Shown here in pieces: positions 1-14,350 of a stretch of 64,000 nt of DNA (position 1 is its first letter; each line of letters starts with the position of its first letter). Origin of the DNA: Leptoclinus maculatus. Lineage: Eukaryota > Chordata > Actinopteri > Perciformes > Stichaeidae. The stretch lies in contig JAVDOI010000008.1 in the NCBI GenBank assembly GCA_032191485.1, forward strand, positions 18,954,674-19,018,673, given 5' to 3'. Made by a program: the position numbers and the translations under genes. Under the pieces are notes generated by a model. The model was not told the DNA's origin and searched no databases. It saw nothing but the letters and a program-made list of their open reading frames with translations.

Positions 1-1335
1 AAGCAGGCAAGGTCTCATCATCACCACCACTCACTCTCTCACTCTCGCTCTGTGTGGTCCAAAGAGGAGGACAGGGTCCCAATCCAACTAACTCTGTCAG
101 CGAGGCAACACATTTTCCCGCCATCTGTCTACGAAAGACAGAGAAAGTAAGAGAGAGTGGTGTGAGACAGAGAGAAAGAGGGAGCCTGTCCTCTCTCCGA
201 CTAGTGTCTGCTCACTGCTAACCTCCCCAGGTCCTGCATTGCCTCATCCTATATGAGCTCAAAATGGGCTGGGACCCATGTGTCAGGGGTCGCACTGTGG
301 GGACTAGGCTTGGCCTGAAAGCCTGGGAAACGTGTAGATATTTGGCCATATACATTGGAGCTGCCAAGAGCAAATACTGCATGCATGCATGCTCGTGCAC
401 AAACACGGAAATAGACACACGCTACATTTAAAACACATGGCTAAGCAAGTGGGTGTAAAACTATGAAAATAGGGAGGGAGGGGCCTGCTGTAGGTAAACA
501 GGTCGGGAGCATCGTGGTTGTGCAGAGGGGAAAATCCCCCTGCAGGATCCCATCCCCTTGTTGTCCTTCCACCACACACACCTCACAAATCATAGCAGAA
601 CTCACCAAAGTCCACATTCCTCAAGATTCAACTTCATGAGAAACATATGGCTGACGTGAATCACATTATTCCTGATTAAGTGAGTATTGTAGGAAAGCAT
701 CCATGATAAACATTTTGGGTATTCAACATGAATTCATTAGATTGCTACAGTGCATTGTAGAGTATCAATAATGCCCTGCCACAGGTAATGCACTTGGATG
801 GGGTTTTACGTTTCCTGGCATGGGAACAATACAATGTTCCAAAGATGGTGAGAGATAAATGCAAACATAACACTTATGAGGGATTCGGGTTTCAGCTGAT
901 ACTTTCCAAAGTTACAGCATCAAAGAGGGGGGGAAAGAGAGCTTATGTCCCTTGCAATAAACAAAGAGCTTTTATACAAAAATACAAATGAAATAAATTA
1001 TAAACCAGAGGAGACATAGTTACAGGGTCAGAACCGAACAGTGGGCAAGAGGATGAGAAACCACTAAAAAAGAGAGGGCCCTGTAGGTTCACTACAATGT
1101 ACATGTTCAACCAAAAATAGCACTAGTCAAAAGGGTAAATATGGAAAAAAACATATAATCCTAAATCAACTATAAAAACTGTTTTACATTAATGAGTATT
1201 TAACTACAAAGAGAGCTAAGTTAACTTAGTAGCAGTGCTGCTTTGGTTTGATTTCAAATGTAGAATAAAGAAATGACATGCAAAGCAGATTTCAATTTGT
1301 TGCAGCTGATGGTGTAATATTTAATATGTATTATT
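1..1335. other. Non-coding DNA, no recognised gene
   Basis: CT/GA-rich at the very start, then AT-rich. Short open frames here have low complexity or lack homology that I recognise. Nothing else is supported. Confidence 0.6.
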
Positions 1336-1339
1336 TATT

Positions 1340-1620
1340 ATCAGAGGAGGCTCTCGTCAAAGTTTAATCTTAGATCATGTCCTTTTCACAAGCTATACTA
1401 GTAATCCAGCACTGTTCAACAATAACCGTTCAACACTCCACTTGTATGCAGATGACACTGTAATATTTACAAATGCAGACACACATTTAAATGAAATACA
1501 CTGCAGTTTTGACTGTATACAAACATTGCATATCAATCTGAAACACAGTTCATAGCAGTGTACCCTTGATTTGACAAAAAATATATTTTTAATGTCAAAC
1601 AGTGTCAAATAAAAGTGTGT
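1340..1620 (+). mobile_element. Decayed LINE reverse-transcriptase fragment
   Basis: Reading from about 1390, the plus strand encodes TSYTSNPALF, then LHLYADDTVIFTNADTHLNE and later a stop at 1553-1555. LYADDTVIF is the catalytic Y/F-A-D-D block of non-LTR retrotransposon reverse transcriptases (Rex1/L2/CR1-like in fish). DNA just upstream fits a frameshifted QGSxLGPxLF block. Only this short, stop-interrupted piece remains, so it is a dead relic. Confidence 0.6.
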
Positions 1621-1717
1621 TCTTCAGAGACAGTATGTATGCTCAATATGTTCCATTCCCTCCTATTCTTCCTGTTTGTCTCTCTCTTAGCGTTTTCTGT
1701 TCTCACACCTGCACACA

Positions 1718-2077
1718 TGTGACCCATCCACTCATCAAGCTCCCACAGTATATATACTCCGGCTCTAAACTCCAGTCTTCGCCAGGTAATTCAGTTTGCC
1801 AGCGTGGTTCGAACACCACGACCAGTTTCTGGTTTCAGTCAGTTAAATCCTTGTGTTTGCCTGAACTTTGTATAATCTTGTATTTTCCATTATCCGCCTG
1901 CCTCGCCCAGTGCCTCACCACTCTGCTTCACAGCTCAGCTCTCTCTTTCTGCTACGCTCCCCTGCAATCCCTCTGCATCAACTCTCACCACACATTTCTT
2001 AAATAAAGCAGCTTGTTAACTATTACAAACCTCTGTACGAGTTCTACTTTTGGGCCGAAAATCCACTCCATACAACA
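1718..2077 (+). mobile_element. Probable solo LTR of a retrotransposon
   Basis: A TATA-like sequence (tatatatactcc near 1748) is followed by about 250 bases, an AATAAAG polyadenylation signal near 2002-2008, and a terminus reading cttttgggccg...tacaaca. This order (TATA, polyA signal, TTTGGG-type end) is typical of fish Gypsy LTRs. Start and end are approximate and I could not confirm a target-site duplication. Confidence 0.35.
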
Positions 2078-2079
2078 AA

Positions 2080-4795
2080 TACACAACTTTGTTTTATAAG
2101 TTATTAATTAAAGAGCTGATACGGCATTGATGTAGTATTTGTGGAAAAAAATGACAAAGCCCATTGAAATTGAAATACACGTAGCATTTACTGCAAACAC
2201 ATACCAACAGTTTCTCTCTCCCAACTCGTCAAAAAAGGCGTCTTGTTTAGTGGCCGTACCTTACGTAACCTAGCCTAAGTAACACACATACGTAGGCTAC
2301 ATTACGTATGTCTTTAAATGAGTCAACATTGACATTTGGTTTCACACGGGACACACTGGTCTGCCGGGTGAAAGTCCTGTATTTTTGGGATCCAACAAAT
2401 ACTTCCTTGCAGTGTTTACCTGAGTTAAAAGGGGTTATGCTTTGACTTGTCAGAAATTAATCACAGAGATTAAAAAGATGTCGGAGATGAGGCACAGCCA
2501 GCCTGCAGGGACGTGGCTGAAGGCTTGAGGAGTCATTACACGAAGAAGAGATTGACGTGTAAGTGGTGGCATGGCATTTGGTCATTGAGCGCACTCTACC
2601 CTTCAATTCACAACATCTCACAATCAGCTGAGAACACAGATGAAAGGAACAAGACAGTGACAACACGGCAGAGAGAGAGAAAAAAAAGATGTATCGAAAG
2701 AAAACACAGACAGGAAAAAAAAAAAACTCCCGCAGCAAACATTGGTGGAGGATAATTAGAGGGCAGGATCTTGTCATGCCATGCGATTACTCAATTCCTG
2801 TGATATCCTGAGAAGCTCCAGGCAGCTCGCTCTATGATCTAGAGCTCAGCCAGAGGACACTGCAGAGGAAGAAGACGGCATAGCAGACAGACGGATCACC
2901 AGTAAATCATGACTATAACAGGATTTCAGGGGGTGTTTTTCCTCATATTTTGACACAGAAGTTCATAGTTACACCTCAATCAACACAGAAAATGGAGCAT
3001 AAGGTGTTTAACAGTATTTAACAGAATGATACAAACCAAAAACGTGTTCAGTGCATGACTCATATTGCCCCTGGGAGTATGGGAGTATGAAACTTTATTA
3101 AGAGCCCTGTAAACCCGGGGCACCCTTTGATTATTAATTACCCAAAAAGAAGCCATCTATTACTGAAACCACGTCATTCTGCTGTTGGCGGAGAAGCCAG
3201 CCAGTGATTCAGAATGGTGAAGCACAGGAAACTACTCCGGCAAAATTACACAGAGGGCAGGAGGAGTGTGAAGCATGTATAGAGGAAAACATTGTCCAGC
3301 CTGCAGTCATTCAGACTGGGTGAAGTGGGGTCATTGCAAAAGAACCACAGCTATATTATAAATACTACTGTCACTGTCGTCCTGTCACTTCAAATGCTAC
3401 CACCGTACCCTCATTTGATGTTACCACTCATATTTAATATGTTGCTGATATGACGATGTTGATGACGGTTTTTTTCTGAGTGACCTTGGAATACAGGGTG
3501 CAACATGTCAATAATGATAAGTGGTCACATGATCTAAACCATTTTATTTGATAGGGAAACTCTAAGTAAGCCAACCCTGTCTCTTGCTAAATCCCATTCC
3601 CATACAACTATATTGCATTCTAAGTTGTGTTTTGAGGGAAACATATTTCCTCCCGCATGGCGGTTGCAGTTGTAAACAGTTTTTTAACACGTAGTTAACG
3701 TAAATTGAAACAACAAAAAAAACACAACAAAACTATTTTGTTAGGTTTAGTAAAAAAAACATGGTTTGGCTTAAAATCACTATGTTTGTTACGTTCTCTA
3801 AGCCAAAGACGAAAATCATTTTCAACATTGACTTTTCTTTTCACATGCGACACAAACTGCTGTCTCCTGTGCGACAGTCTTGTGTTTGTTTAAACCATTA
3901 ATCCGCCACCCGGACTACCATTAGAAACTTATTTGTGATCAAAAACAAACTCAATCCGTGGCAAAATACCTTTCCCATTAAATCTTATTCACAATGCATT
4001 TTTGTTGTAATTTTGAGGGCACATTAACCTGTGCATTATCCTGCATATTTGCACTCATGCATGTACAAAATGATCTGTATAGTTTTCGCTAAATTGTGCT
4101 TTTGTACATTTTCAAATGTTTCCATATATTGAAGTAGTTTTTTAGATCATTTTCCTCCCTTTATTTTTCATGTTTCTGGTCCTCTTTTCACACATTGGTG
4201 TCAGAGTAGCCACATTGCATTTGTTTTGTTGTATGTATGTGATATATAAGAGGAAAGTAAAGTAAATGTCAGCAAAATAATCAGTTGAGACCTGGCGTAT
4301 TTTTGTATGTAACAGAGAGAACAAATAAAGAAAACAATTGGAATCGAACTCAGCTTGTTCCCCAGTGACAGCCTCTTTTATAAATCTGCTGGTTTGATCC
4401 AGAACTTTTCGACCTCAGTCGATTAATTAGCACTTTCCCTGAGTAGCTGCTGCATCCGCTCCGTCCGCCTGAAGATTTATGCCTGAAAGAGGGAAAGACA
4501 GCGAGGGAAAGCACTCTCTGATTTCAGACTCTCTTTTTTCTTTTTCCTTTCCGCTTCCTCCTCTCAGACCGAGTCCCAGCTCCTCTACCCTCCTACTGCC
4601 GCCCATAACAGCGCTGATCTATGAAAACATACAAACATGACACTGAGCCTATGATAAACACCAGGTCTGTATTTGGGGAGTAGAGGAAATCAACTCCAGT
4701 TCAGGATGTGACCACTACCTCTGCCCAGATCAATCATACTCCAACAGACCTGCATGTGGGGGGCAACCATATCAGTACAGGGGGGGTTGGGAGGT

Positions 4796-4830
<35 letters not shown>

Positions 4831-6300
4831 GACACACACATACAAACAAAAGCTCTGGAAGTCTCTGTGCAGTGCAATGCACACATGGGCACAGCACACA
4901 CAAAGTTAACAAGTCTCCCAGGCAGGCAGGTAAAGAATAAGCCCGCTGCAACTGGATTCCAGGGCATTGGTGCTGGGTTTACACTTTCAACTCCCCCTTC
5001 CTTATCTCCCAGATTAGCTCGATAAGAGAATTATGAAGCCAGACGGACATCTAAAGCTTCCTGGGGGGTCAACGGTGTGATGAGAGACAGCCCGCGAGGG
5101 GAGACCGCCGCCTCTGAAACGCTTAACCCTCCCACAACATACATGCACACACATGTGCACTTATACGCACAGACCCCCACCCCAGGGCTCAACTTATTCA
5201 TTGCTCCATCATCCCTTCTCCCCTTTATCAGAAAGAGAAGGAGCGGGAAACAAAGGAGGAGGGAAGTAAAGGAAGGGGGTGAGTACAGATAGCCTTGCTT
5301 CTGTGACTTCCTTCCTGAGCATTCCAGGTTTTGTGACCCTCTTTCAAGGACAAAGAGCTGAAACTCACTTCTCTCCTTCTTCTCAAAATTCAGGGAAAAA
5401 ATGAGAGTTCCTCCCCAAGTTGCAGGAAGTAAAGAGCGATAAATTATGGAGGTCAGGAAGTCACCTGGTCACAGGAGCGACTCAGCACTGTGCAGGTACG
5501 AACATCTGGGTGTGGAATGTCCATGAAATGTTTGCAACGGGGAGTGAAATAATTTTACAGGTTTTTAGAATTGACATTGACATTTTATTTCTGCAAAAGA
5601 GCAACTTTTTTTATGAAAAAACACAACATCCATTTTTGGAAAAAATAGCTCATAATTGCAAAGCTTTTATTCAGCCAAAATCCCAAAGTTATATACGATG
5701 GCAGCGCTTTTGAAAGCACCGCTAAATAGAACCAATGTTCTGCTTGTAGCTGCATTGCCACACAGTGATAATGTACTAACACTGAGAAGGTTCAAATGTC
5801 TTTGGAAGTTAACATGTTGTATGATTTGCAGTTCAAGTTGGAGCATTAAAAAGCAGTGTCGTTTAAAGTTGAAGCACAGCAATAGTTTGAAGTATCAGTT
5901 GAAGTGCAAGAAGTGAAAGGAGTTGATATGCTAGAGCTGAGTTGTCAATTTGTAGCTCTGAAAGTAGTTGAATTAACCGCTGAAGAGTAAGACCTCAACG
6001 CAGCCGGTTAAACTTTAAACAATGAAAACAGTTAGTGTGTGTTAAAATAAATGTATACAAGTAAATGTAAATTGTTGTTTATTGTGATGGCAACCTATCA
6101 TGTCAAGGTTCATGATTATAGTTGATAATTATACCAAATTGAAGTGAATGGAATTATGTTTTTGTCTTGAAAGTAGGGAATAAAAAATATGAAAATGATA
6201 GTTAATGGCCTAAAACATGCAAAACCACATACAACAATAGTGTAGGATTACAACAGAGCATCTACTGTATTGAAGAAAAAACTGTTCACCTCTACAAGAT
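2080..6300. other. Gene-poor flank with microsatellite
   Basis: AT-rich DNA without credible exons. It contains a (CA)n tract at 4798-4848 and, at 5640-5960, a stretch rich in repeated TTGAAG words that may be an old interspersed repeat of unknown family. Confidence 0.5.
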
Positions 6301-6311
6301 GCTTTACAGCA

Positions 6312-6560
6312 GTTGTTCCCCAACCTTTTTGCCTTATGACCCCTTAAAATAAAGGCATTGTCTGACAGCGACCCCATCACATGTTGCATTGTGTCAATAA
6401 GCTGTGAGACGTTCCACAGAAGACTGATGTTTTTCTGCCCAGATTTTTTTCATTTGAATAACTTTTTGAAACCTGAAGCAGTAAAAAACTGTCCAGGTTT
6501 TACAAGCAATATGCAACGTTTTATATAAATGTCATAAAAAATAAACTATCATGTGTGTAA
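6312..6560 (+). mobile_element. Possible non-autonomous hAT-like element
   Basis: The segment opens cagttgttccccaacctt, then tttgccttatgacccctt, close to the CAGNGGTTCNCAACC ends of hAT-family elements that are common in fish genomes. The far end is not clear, so the element may be truncated. Confidence 0.35.
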
Positions 6561-8900
6561 AGGAAGTATAGCGTAATTTCTCGGGATGGAGGATGTGTCA
6601 GTATCCCTTCAGGATGATTTTCTTACTAAATGCTCTATAAACAGTGTCCTCTTACTGTCCAGCCACCATAGTCCAGATGAGAGAAGATCCGAGTTGATGA
6701 AAAAAAAAGGTTCACACACACATCTGAGTCACCTTCAGTTATTCTCATGCACTCAACGCGAGTAGCTTGACGAGCAGCAGTGAGTGTTTTGCAGACTTTG
6801 TCTCCCTGGGTTTTGTCTCCGTGGCGACATGGTGAAGGTTGTTGGGGCTGTGTGCCGCCTGAAAGGAATATGAGACCTGAGACACTACTCAAGGCTAACC
6901 AGCTTTGTTTTCTGGTTAATATTCTTAATTAACATTCAAATTGGACATCAGGTAAAGATTAAATCGTAAAGCACCCTGCTGTTTGTAGTAAAGATGCAAC
7001 TTATATCATTGTGTCATATCAAGTATTAGATCTACAAATGAAACTAAAAATGATTTAGGATGATAAATATTACTACCATAATAATAATAACATTTTTTAA
7101 AGGTATTTGCTATTATTTTAATGTGTATAAATGAAGATAATAAATAGCATGTAGAATATGTTTACCCATGCGTTTGGTGTGTTTCCTTACCACACAGCAC
7201 TAACACGTCTCCTGCAGGGTTAGCTGTTGGCAGAAGAGAATCTGTGCCCCTCACCGATCGCACACCGTCCCTTGGGCCAACACCTACGTGATGCCACAAC
7301 CTAAGAGTCTCAAAGAGGCTTTAAAGGAACAACAAGCACTACCCCAACCTCGCCCCAAACCTCTCCGCGTTTCCCCCGCATCTCAAAAAAAACCGTCAAG
7401 TCTCGGCGTCCATCCATCCCATGATTCATCCTCCAGCTCTGTCATCTGTGACTGGTGACGCACCATGCTGCCCGGGGCATAATGAAACCTCTTGCAGAGA
7501 TTGCAGCTGCACCGACACTTTTTGCCATCTGATCCCCTGCTCTGGTATCATCTTCACCTATGTAACGCGCAAAAGTGCCCCTACGGACCCCTTAATGCAG
7601 ACCTTGTTCACACTTGTGCCCTCACCTTTGGCTCAGACCGGCCAACCTCTCATGCCATGCTAATTTAATCCAAAAACACTTCCTATAGCAGCCTGTTAAT
7701 GTCAGAGTAGATTTCCTCCGTGTTCTCCGTAACCCAGAAAAGAGCACCACCCTGCCACTTTGCCAGGAACCTTCCTTGGTTTAGTGTTTCCCAACAAACG
7801 GCAAATAAGCTTCAAAACCAATAAACCTACCCCTGATATTTATTAGGCTGTTATTCAAGTATTCCCTGCCTACTCGGCCAAATGGAGACACACACTTACA
7901 CACACTTACACACACACACACACACACACAAACCTTTCGTCAGCTGCAGACGTATTAGTAATTCTAATGAGGAGCAGAAGATTAAAGAGTTGCGTTGTCT
8001 TGGGTGTTACAGTACACGTCTAGCTTTACCGTGAGGACCAGAGGTCAAGAAGAGGAACACGGAGGGAGGAAATTGAGAACATTTCTTGATTAAAGGCCTC
8101 TGGAACATCTAACCTTTGACAGACTCACCGCTGCCCTGACTGCATATGCTGCCTGGCCCGGCTCGGGGTTTTTTGTGTGTGTGTGTTATAGGACCTGGTA
8201 AAGAAAAAGAGGATAAAGGATTATATTCTAGGACTCACATCGCGTGACCAGACATCTGTGGACAAACTGGTAAAATCAGCAGCCAGCTTGGCAGCAGCGG
8301 TCATTGTTTGGCTCATGTAACTGTGTAGAATGACATCTGCATGTAAAGACTGCTCATGATTTTGTATGGAAATAACAGGCACACGCACTGAACATTACAT
8401 TTCCTCCTTCATGTCCCTGCTAATGCTTTCAGAATTATTATATATTTTTTTTTTGTGGGGGGGGGGGGGGGGGGTTGTGGATAAGTGTTTTCCAAAACAA
8501 ATAAATATTCTGAGGAGTGTGTGATGCACTCACATCAAACGCATATTGAAAAGGTAAAGCACTAAGTCTAGATTTTAACATTGCTTTTAAGCTGACCGAG
8601 ATGTTGAAAACAAACAATTCCCATGCTGAAAACAACTTTATGGGGCTCATCTCCACCTTTTCCTCTCATTCATTCAAGCCACTGTTTCCTCCTGTCCCCT
8701 GACCTTACAACTGCCTCACCCCCACCCAGCAGTTTGCTTATCAATCCTCCCTCAGCTCCGTCATCAATCTCTCAGTGAAAATCTCCTTGTTTCTGCCAGT
8801 TGTTTCCTCGACTGCCAGCGTATTTACTAAGACCCTGCAAAAGCTCCCCCTTTCCTGCCGGGTGAGTCGGAGGCTAATAAACCTGTCTTGGTCAGTCATG
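6560..8900. other. Gene-poor flank with microsatellite and homopolymers
   Basis: No credible coding sequence. Holds (CA)n at 7888-7931 and a T10 then G19 run at 8445-8474 that may be unreliable in assembly. Confidence 0.5.
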
Positions 8901-8906
8901 AGACAC

Positions 8907-8909
<3 letters not shown>

Positions 8910-8978
<69 letters not shown>

Positions 8979-8986
8979 GGGGGGGA
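8910..8986 (+). repeat. (GA)n microsatellite followed by a G run
   Basis: About 33 AG units with one interruption, ending in ten G. The long polypeptides of alternating residues predicted here on both strands are artefacts of this repeat. Confidence 0.95.
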
Positions 8987-8999
8987 TTGGTGGGGGGGT

Positions 9000-11900
9000 A
9001 GCAGGGTCACGGCTCAGAACAGGCTCAGTCGGACCTTACTGGCTCAGCCGAGGGGAGGTTCTCGCTTTTTAGACCTCCAAACCCTGAGGATGATAAATGG
9101 CATTTAAAGGAGACAGTAAAACACAACTTTTGCATAAAGTCATCAGTTAAAGTTAATTACAAAATATATGGGGGTTTGATTGAATGGGTCTCCGGGGAGT
9201 GATCAGGGAGAGAAGCTGCAGGCGAGCCGTAGACAGTCGCCCGATGAGCGGCAGTGACTCACACACATTCCCTTGAAGTGGAACCTGGTCTGTGTAAAGG
9301 ACTTCAGTGAGTCGGGATGATTCATCCGGGGCCGCCATAAAAGCAAAAAACATCAGCGAATGTTGGTCACCACCACGCCGATCCTTGATGAGGAACCTGG
9401 AAACATCCCGGCGATCCATTTAAAGTCATGTTTTATATTTAAAGCTGCTTCGGTAAGATTTTTATGTGACTTCCAAGAGCAAAATCCTACACTTGTTTGT
9501 AAGAATGAGCGTGAAAATGACTGTACCTGCTTCATCAACACCACCCCATTCAAGAGGAAACTGAGGTCCAGTAACGTTACACTTTACAGACGTAATACAT
9601 TTTATCAGGTTTCAGTTTACTCTCGCTGCCTTTTTTTACCTCTTTAACATCTACAGATTCAATGTGGCAGGCTTTCTCTTACCTCTGACAGGCCTGAAGG
9701 TTTCAGGCGTGTTTGCGTTGAGCACATAATTGACATACACTGCTCCAGTTGGATGGTTATTTTCTCATGTTGCGACTACGTGCATGTCTTTAATACGATG
9801 CACAATTTGAGGCTAAACGCAACTTCAATTTCTTTGTGCTTGCTAAATGAGAATAAAGTTCTTGAATCTGGAAGAATGGCAAGTCAGACGACTTTTACGT
9901 TTGTGTCCTGTTGCATCTCATGGTTTGAGTTTATATGTGCTAACGTGGCTTTAGGGACAAAAAATGTATTTAATGATCTCATGCAGCTTTTTAAAGTTTA
10001 TTAAAAAACGTCTCTGTGTTTGTGTGTAGGTGTGTGTGTGTTTAGTGGGATCTGTTACGTTTCAGACAGAGGGCTTTGTTACTGCTTCTGAGTGTTGGGG
10101 TGCAGCCGTGCATGCAATCAGTCTGTTTCTTTATCATTTTTTCAATCATTTTTGGGCCTCCTATACCTCAGCGCCAAGTCACCAACACGATCACACATTC
10201 TCAAAAATGCACACACACATGAATGCAAAAAAACCCACACAAAAAACAACAACTTTTGTACACCATTCCAAGCAACATGATTTAAGCCAGTTCCTCATTC
10301 AACCAGCAGACGCCATGTGTTTCTCATGTTGCTCTGACGGTCCCTTTCCATGAGATCTTCATGTTTTACTTCAGCTTAAAAGCGACAGAAAGACTATTCT
10401 CTTTGTGTCATGTTATAAAGTACAAATCACATTGAGGGAAAATGCTGGAAAAGAGAAAAATTAAAGGTGTGGGGGGGGGGGGGGCAGGGCTGCTGATGGT
10501 GGTGGCGATGGTGTGGTGTATAAATCTTCATGGGGTTTGCAGGGAAGGAAACTCTTATGCTGAGGAACAAGAAGCACATGTAGCGAGCAAGCTACCAGGA
10601 AATTGGTATAGTCTTGTATGATTTTATAGGGATCTTGGGCATGCCCTTCACATTAATTAGGATGTGGAGTGCTGAGGTATTTTTTACAGGAAACTAAGTA
10701 TGGAACCCCTGCTGTCTGCCTCGGGGCTCCTGAGTCTAAAAACCTAGAGGACTCTGTAACCAAAGTGAAACAGGATAATGCAGGTCATATGCACACAAAC
10801 ACGATGACACACACCAACAGGCACAAACACACACATACACAGAAACATACTGTACGATCGCAGGAGACAGAAAAATATTTGTCGGGAACAGACAAATGAG
10901 AAAATAAGATTTTGGAGGTTTCAGTGCAGGTACTGTTGAAATTTTAAAGTAAATCTTTTTTTTAGTAATTGCACGACATTTTATTTTTTGTCATGTTGTT
11001 AAGGAAAGTTTGCTAAACTCTACTACTCCACAGTGGCAAGAAATACTTCAATTTGGGTTTACATAGTGTGTACTCTTTTTTATTTTATTGACATTGTGGG
11101 GACTATGTTTGCATAGCCACGTTATGAGGACTCGTCTCCTATTTGGAGACAAAAACATGAGAGACACAAGCTGAACTTCTAAAGCTGAAACACTTACCTC
11201 AGATCTGTATTCCCCTTCCCCTATTTTAGCCCAGCGTGTGTGTAAGTGTGTGAGTGCTGACTGCCTATTTGCAAACTCCTCTCCTCTGCCCACCCAGGTA
11301 GTTCTTCAAAAGTACACCGTGGTAACTCCATCCTCTGTCTACTTAAATATGGCACTGCTCAAATGCCTGCGTTCATTCGCCAACCTAAACGAAGACCAAA
11401 GGAAACTCAAAAACATGTCCTCAAATTGTATTTAACACCCCAACCGATGTGGATATGTATTTCTGTATGCAGACTGCAAAATAATCTCTGAATTCCGTCA
11501 TTTTTCTCTGAAATGTACTCCTTTAGGTTGTAATACTAAAGATTGTCATGAAATCAAACCCAATTTTTTGAAATTTTGAAATATGTTCCCTACATTGTCG
11601 TTTAAAATGAAAAATAAGGATTTTGAGACTTAATTTAGACCAACATTTATATTTAGTATGTCCATATTTAGCAGCATATATGCATGAATTCATATTTTGC
11701 ATTTACAAAAATACAGTATAGCAGTGGTTCCCACCTTGAAGATTTTGCTTGACAAGAGTCATCTAATGTTAAACAAAATACTTATATTTCTGATATACAA
11801 AGTAATGCTTATTTAGACCTTCTGCTAATCTTTGCCTTTTCTCATAAAACACTGGATGATTTTACTTCTTTGAGGCTTTAAAAAGTATTGAAATACAAGA

Positions 11901-14350
11901 AAGAAAATCACATTTTAGTTGAAACGGTCACAACCACATGCAACCGATGACAAGTTAACAAATAGTAAATGCTTTGTCGGAAGGCGGCACAAGCCAAAAA
12001 TGTGGGTGAATTTAGTGGCGGTGTGAAAAAAAGAAGAGAATATCCCACTCTTAATCCTCTAAATACTTTGCTATTTCTTTTATTCCTGACCATTTGCACT
12101 CCCACACAGACAAACCAGAGGTTAGAGCTGCAGTTGCAGGGGAGTGTGTAGCACAGTGTCAGGACAAGCTGTGTCTAAACGTCTCGATGTATGTTTACAC
12201 AATCTAATGCACAAGTTCAAAGGTGAAGGGGAAAAGGCCTTTTAATGTTTCCGGGTTTATTTATTCAGCCTAGTGTCTGGCTAAGAACTAACTCCCTCCC
12301 ACCCTCACATCAGGCCCTCCTACAAGGGTTCCCACCTCAAATGACATTGCGAAGCTTGCGATATGATTGGTGAGGAGCACAATGTGGTCTGTGTGAGAGA
12401 GGGAGAAAAAAAAGAAAGGAGCTGTAACTTCTATCCACATGTTTTCCAAGGCAAGTTAAGTACACACAGTAGTATATAAGGGTGATAAATCAGCAACAGT
12501 ACCGCTCATTTCTGCAGAGGGACTAGGGAGGTGGGGGGGGGGGGAGGGGTGCTATGTTATCGATTTCAAATAGCTCGTGTAATTTTCTTTACAAGCACAG
12601 AGCCCTTGCTTTATTGATAAGTTGTTTCATTTTGAGAAGAGAAGCGAATTCTGAATTATGTGTGGAAACGTGTGTAAAAAAACTGAATCAGCAGATGTTC
12701 AAGCTAGTATTAAATGGGCACATGCACACCTATGCACACACTGTAAAAAAAAAAAATTGCGTCAGGTAGGCAGACGCAGTGTGCCAAACTTTAACTGTTG
12801 TTCCTGTGAGCAGTCAATCATAAACAGTTGAGCCATTTTACTTGGCCAACTCGCTGTTAGTGGAAAGTGTTGGCACTCTGGCCAGAGGCTCATAAAATTG
12901 ACATGTCTGTAAATTCATGCATTTATTGACACAAATGAATAGATGCAATGCCTTTCTCCGCTTTTTCACTCTGCACTTTTCTCAACCAGTCGGACCAGTT
13001 TTTGGATGAGGTTCCCAAGTCTAAGGGAAGTGATTTTTTTGTTTCAAAATGTTTTAGTAGAATGTCGTGGCCAGACTAAACAGAAAACAGAAAAGTTTAC
13101 TGTGCACAGATGCACTCAAGTTCAGTTTGAGTCCAGGAACTCAAGCCAAAGAGTCATGGCTGGCTGTATATTATGGCTATCAGGGGACTCTCTTCTTCAG
13201 ACAAGGACAAACCATTACATTATGCAGGGGAGAGAATTTCTTTTTTTTTTGAGGGGGACAGTTTGATAGTCACTGCTGGTGCTTTCTGCGTGGAGTCTGC
13301 ATGTGTTGTCTGTGTGGGTTTCCTGCAGGTGATCCAGTTTGTTTCCCACAGTCCAGACACATGCAGGTGAACTCAAAACTCCAGTGTTTTAATGGATGTG
13401 AGGGAATTGTTGCTCAACGAATCCAATCTTTTGGTGACGCTAATTAGAAAAAAAGCAGGTGTTGAAAATAAATAACTAAAATAGAAATATACTTTTGGAG
13501 CAAACTCCTCCATGTATATCTATATATTTTATATTTCTGAACACTATTTCAGATCTAATTTATTTTAATTGTTGTGTCCTCTTTAACAGCTTAAAATATC
13601 TGGTTTATGAGTTTTCCTAATTATACAAGAACTGTTAACTAAATGTTTCAAACCTTTTCCATTCTTGTCTCCATGCTGGGTTTTAATGAGGTCAGAGGAA
13701 AAGGAAAACCCAATTGACAGGAAAAAAAAGAAAATATTTTTTTACAAATACATCAGTGAGGCCTGCGTCACTCCAATCAATTAGGAAGAAAGGCCAACGT
13801 CAACAAAACACAAGGGTTTCAAAAACAGTTATTTCAAAAGTAAGTGTTTCTGTGGGGTAATGTTCAGCTGTACAAGAACACAACAATCTGGTTTCTGATC
13901 CACCGGTGATCCCACCCAGAGACAGGAAGCACTGTACGTTATGGGTTCAATGTGCCATGAATTATGGGTTAAGGTTTTAGGCCGGAAGACAGTCTTTTAA
14001 TGTCCCAGATAGCTGGGCAGTGAGGGAAGGAATGGCTCTCACGTGGCTTTCGTTGATGAGTTATGGTTCTTCAGTAATTTTGCTGATTCAAACCAAAGCA
14101 AACAGGCTGCAGGCTTGAGAAAAAAAACTAACTCTGCTTTTTCTAAATCTAATTTTCTCAATTTCACCCTCTCTCGTCCCCTCTCGTCCCCTCTCGTCCC
14201 CCGCCTCCATCGAGACATGCCAGTCACAGGACACCCTGCTGGCTGCAGAGAGCATTGCAGCTGTGGGACAGGTGAAGACCGGGCTTTTGCCGATCAGCCT
14301 GGCTGGAAATCAGGAATGCCCTCCTCCTACTCCTGCTTCCCTTCCTAATG
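9000..14350. other. Gene-poor flank
   Basis: No gene supported. G homopolymers occur at 10470-10484 and 12533-12550. A short sequence at 11722 (cagtggttcccacct) resembles a hAT end. A three-unit 10-bp repeat (CTCTCGTCCC) lies at 14171-14200. Confidence 0.5.

Noticed and set aside
1795..1830. tRNA-like B box (ggttcgaacacc)
   Set aside because: No A box at the right distance and no cloverleaf; better explained as part of an LTR-like repeat.
8741..9107. Open frames with long alternating Ser-Leu or Arg-Glu runs
   Set aside because: Translation of the (GA)n microsatellite; not a gene.
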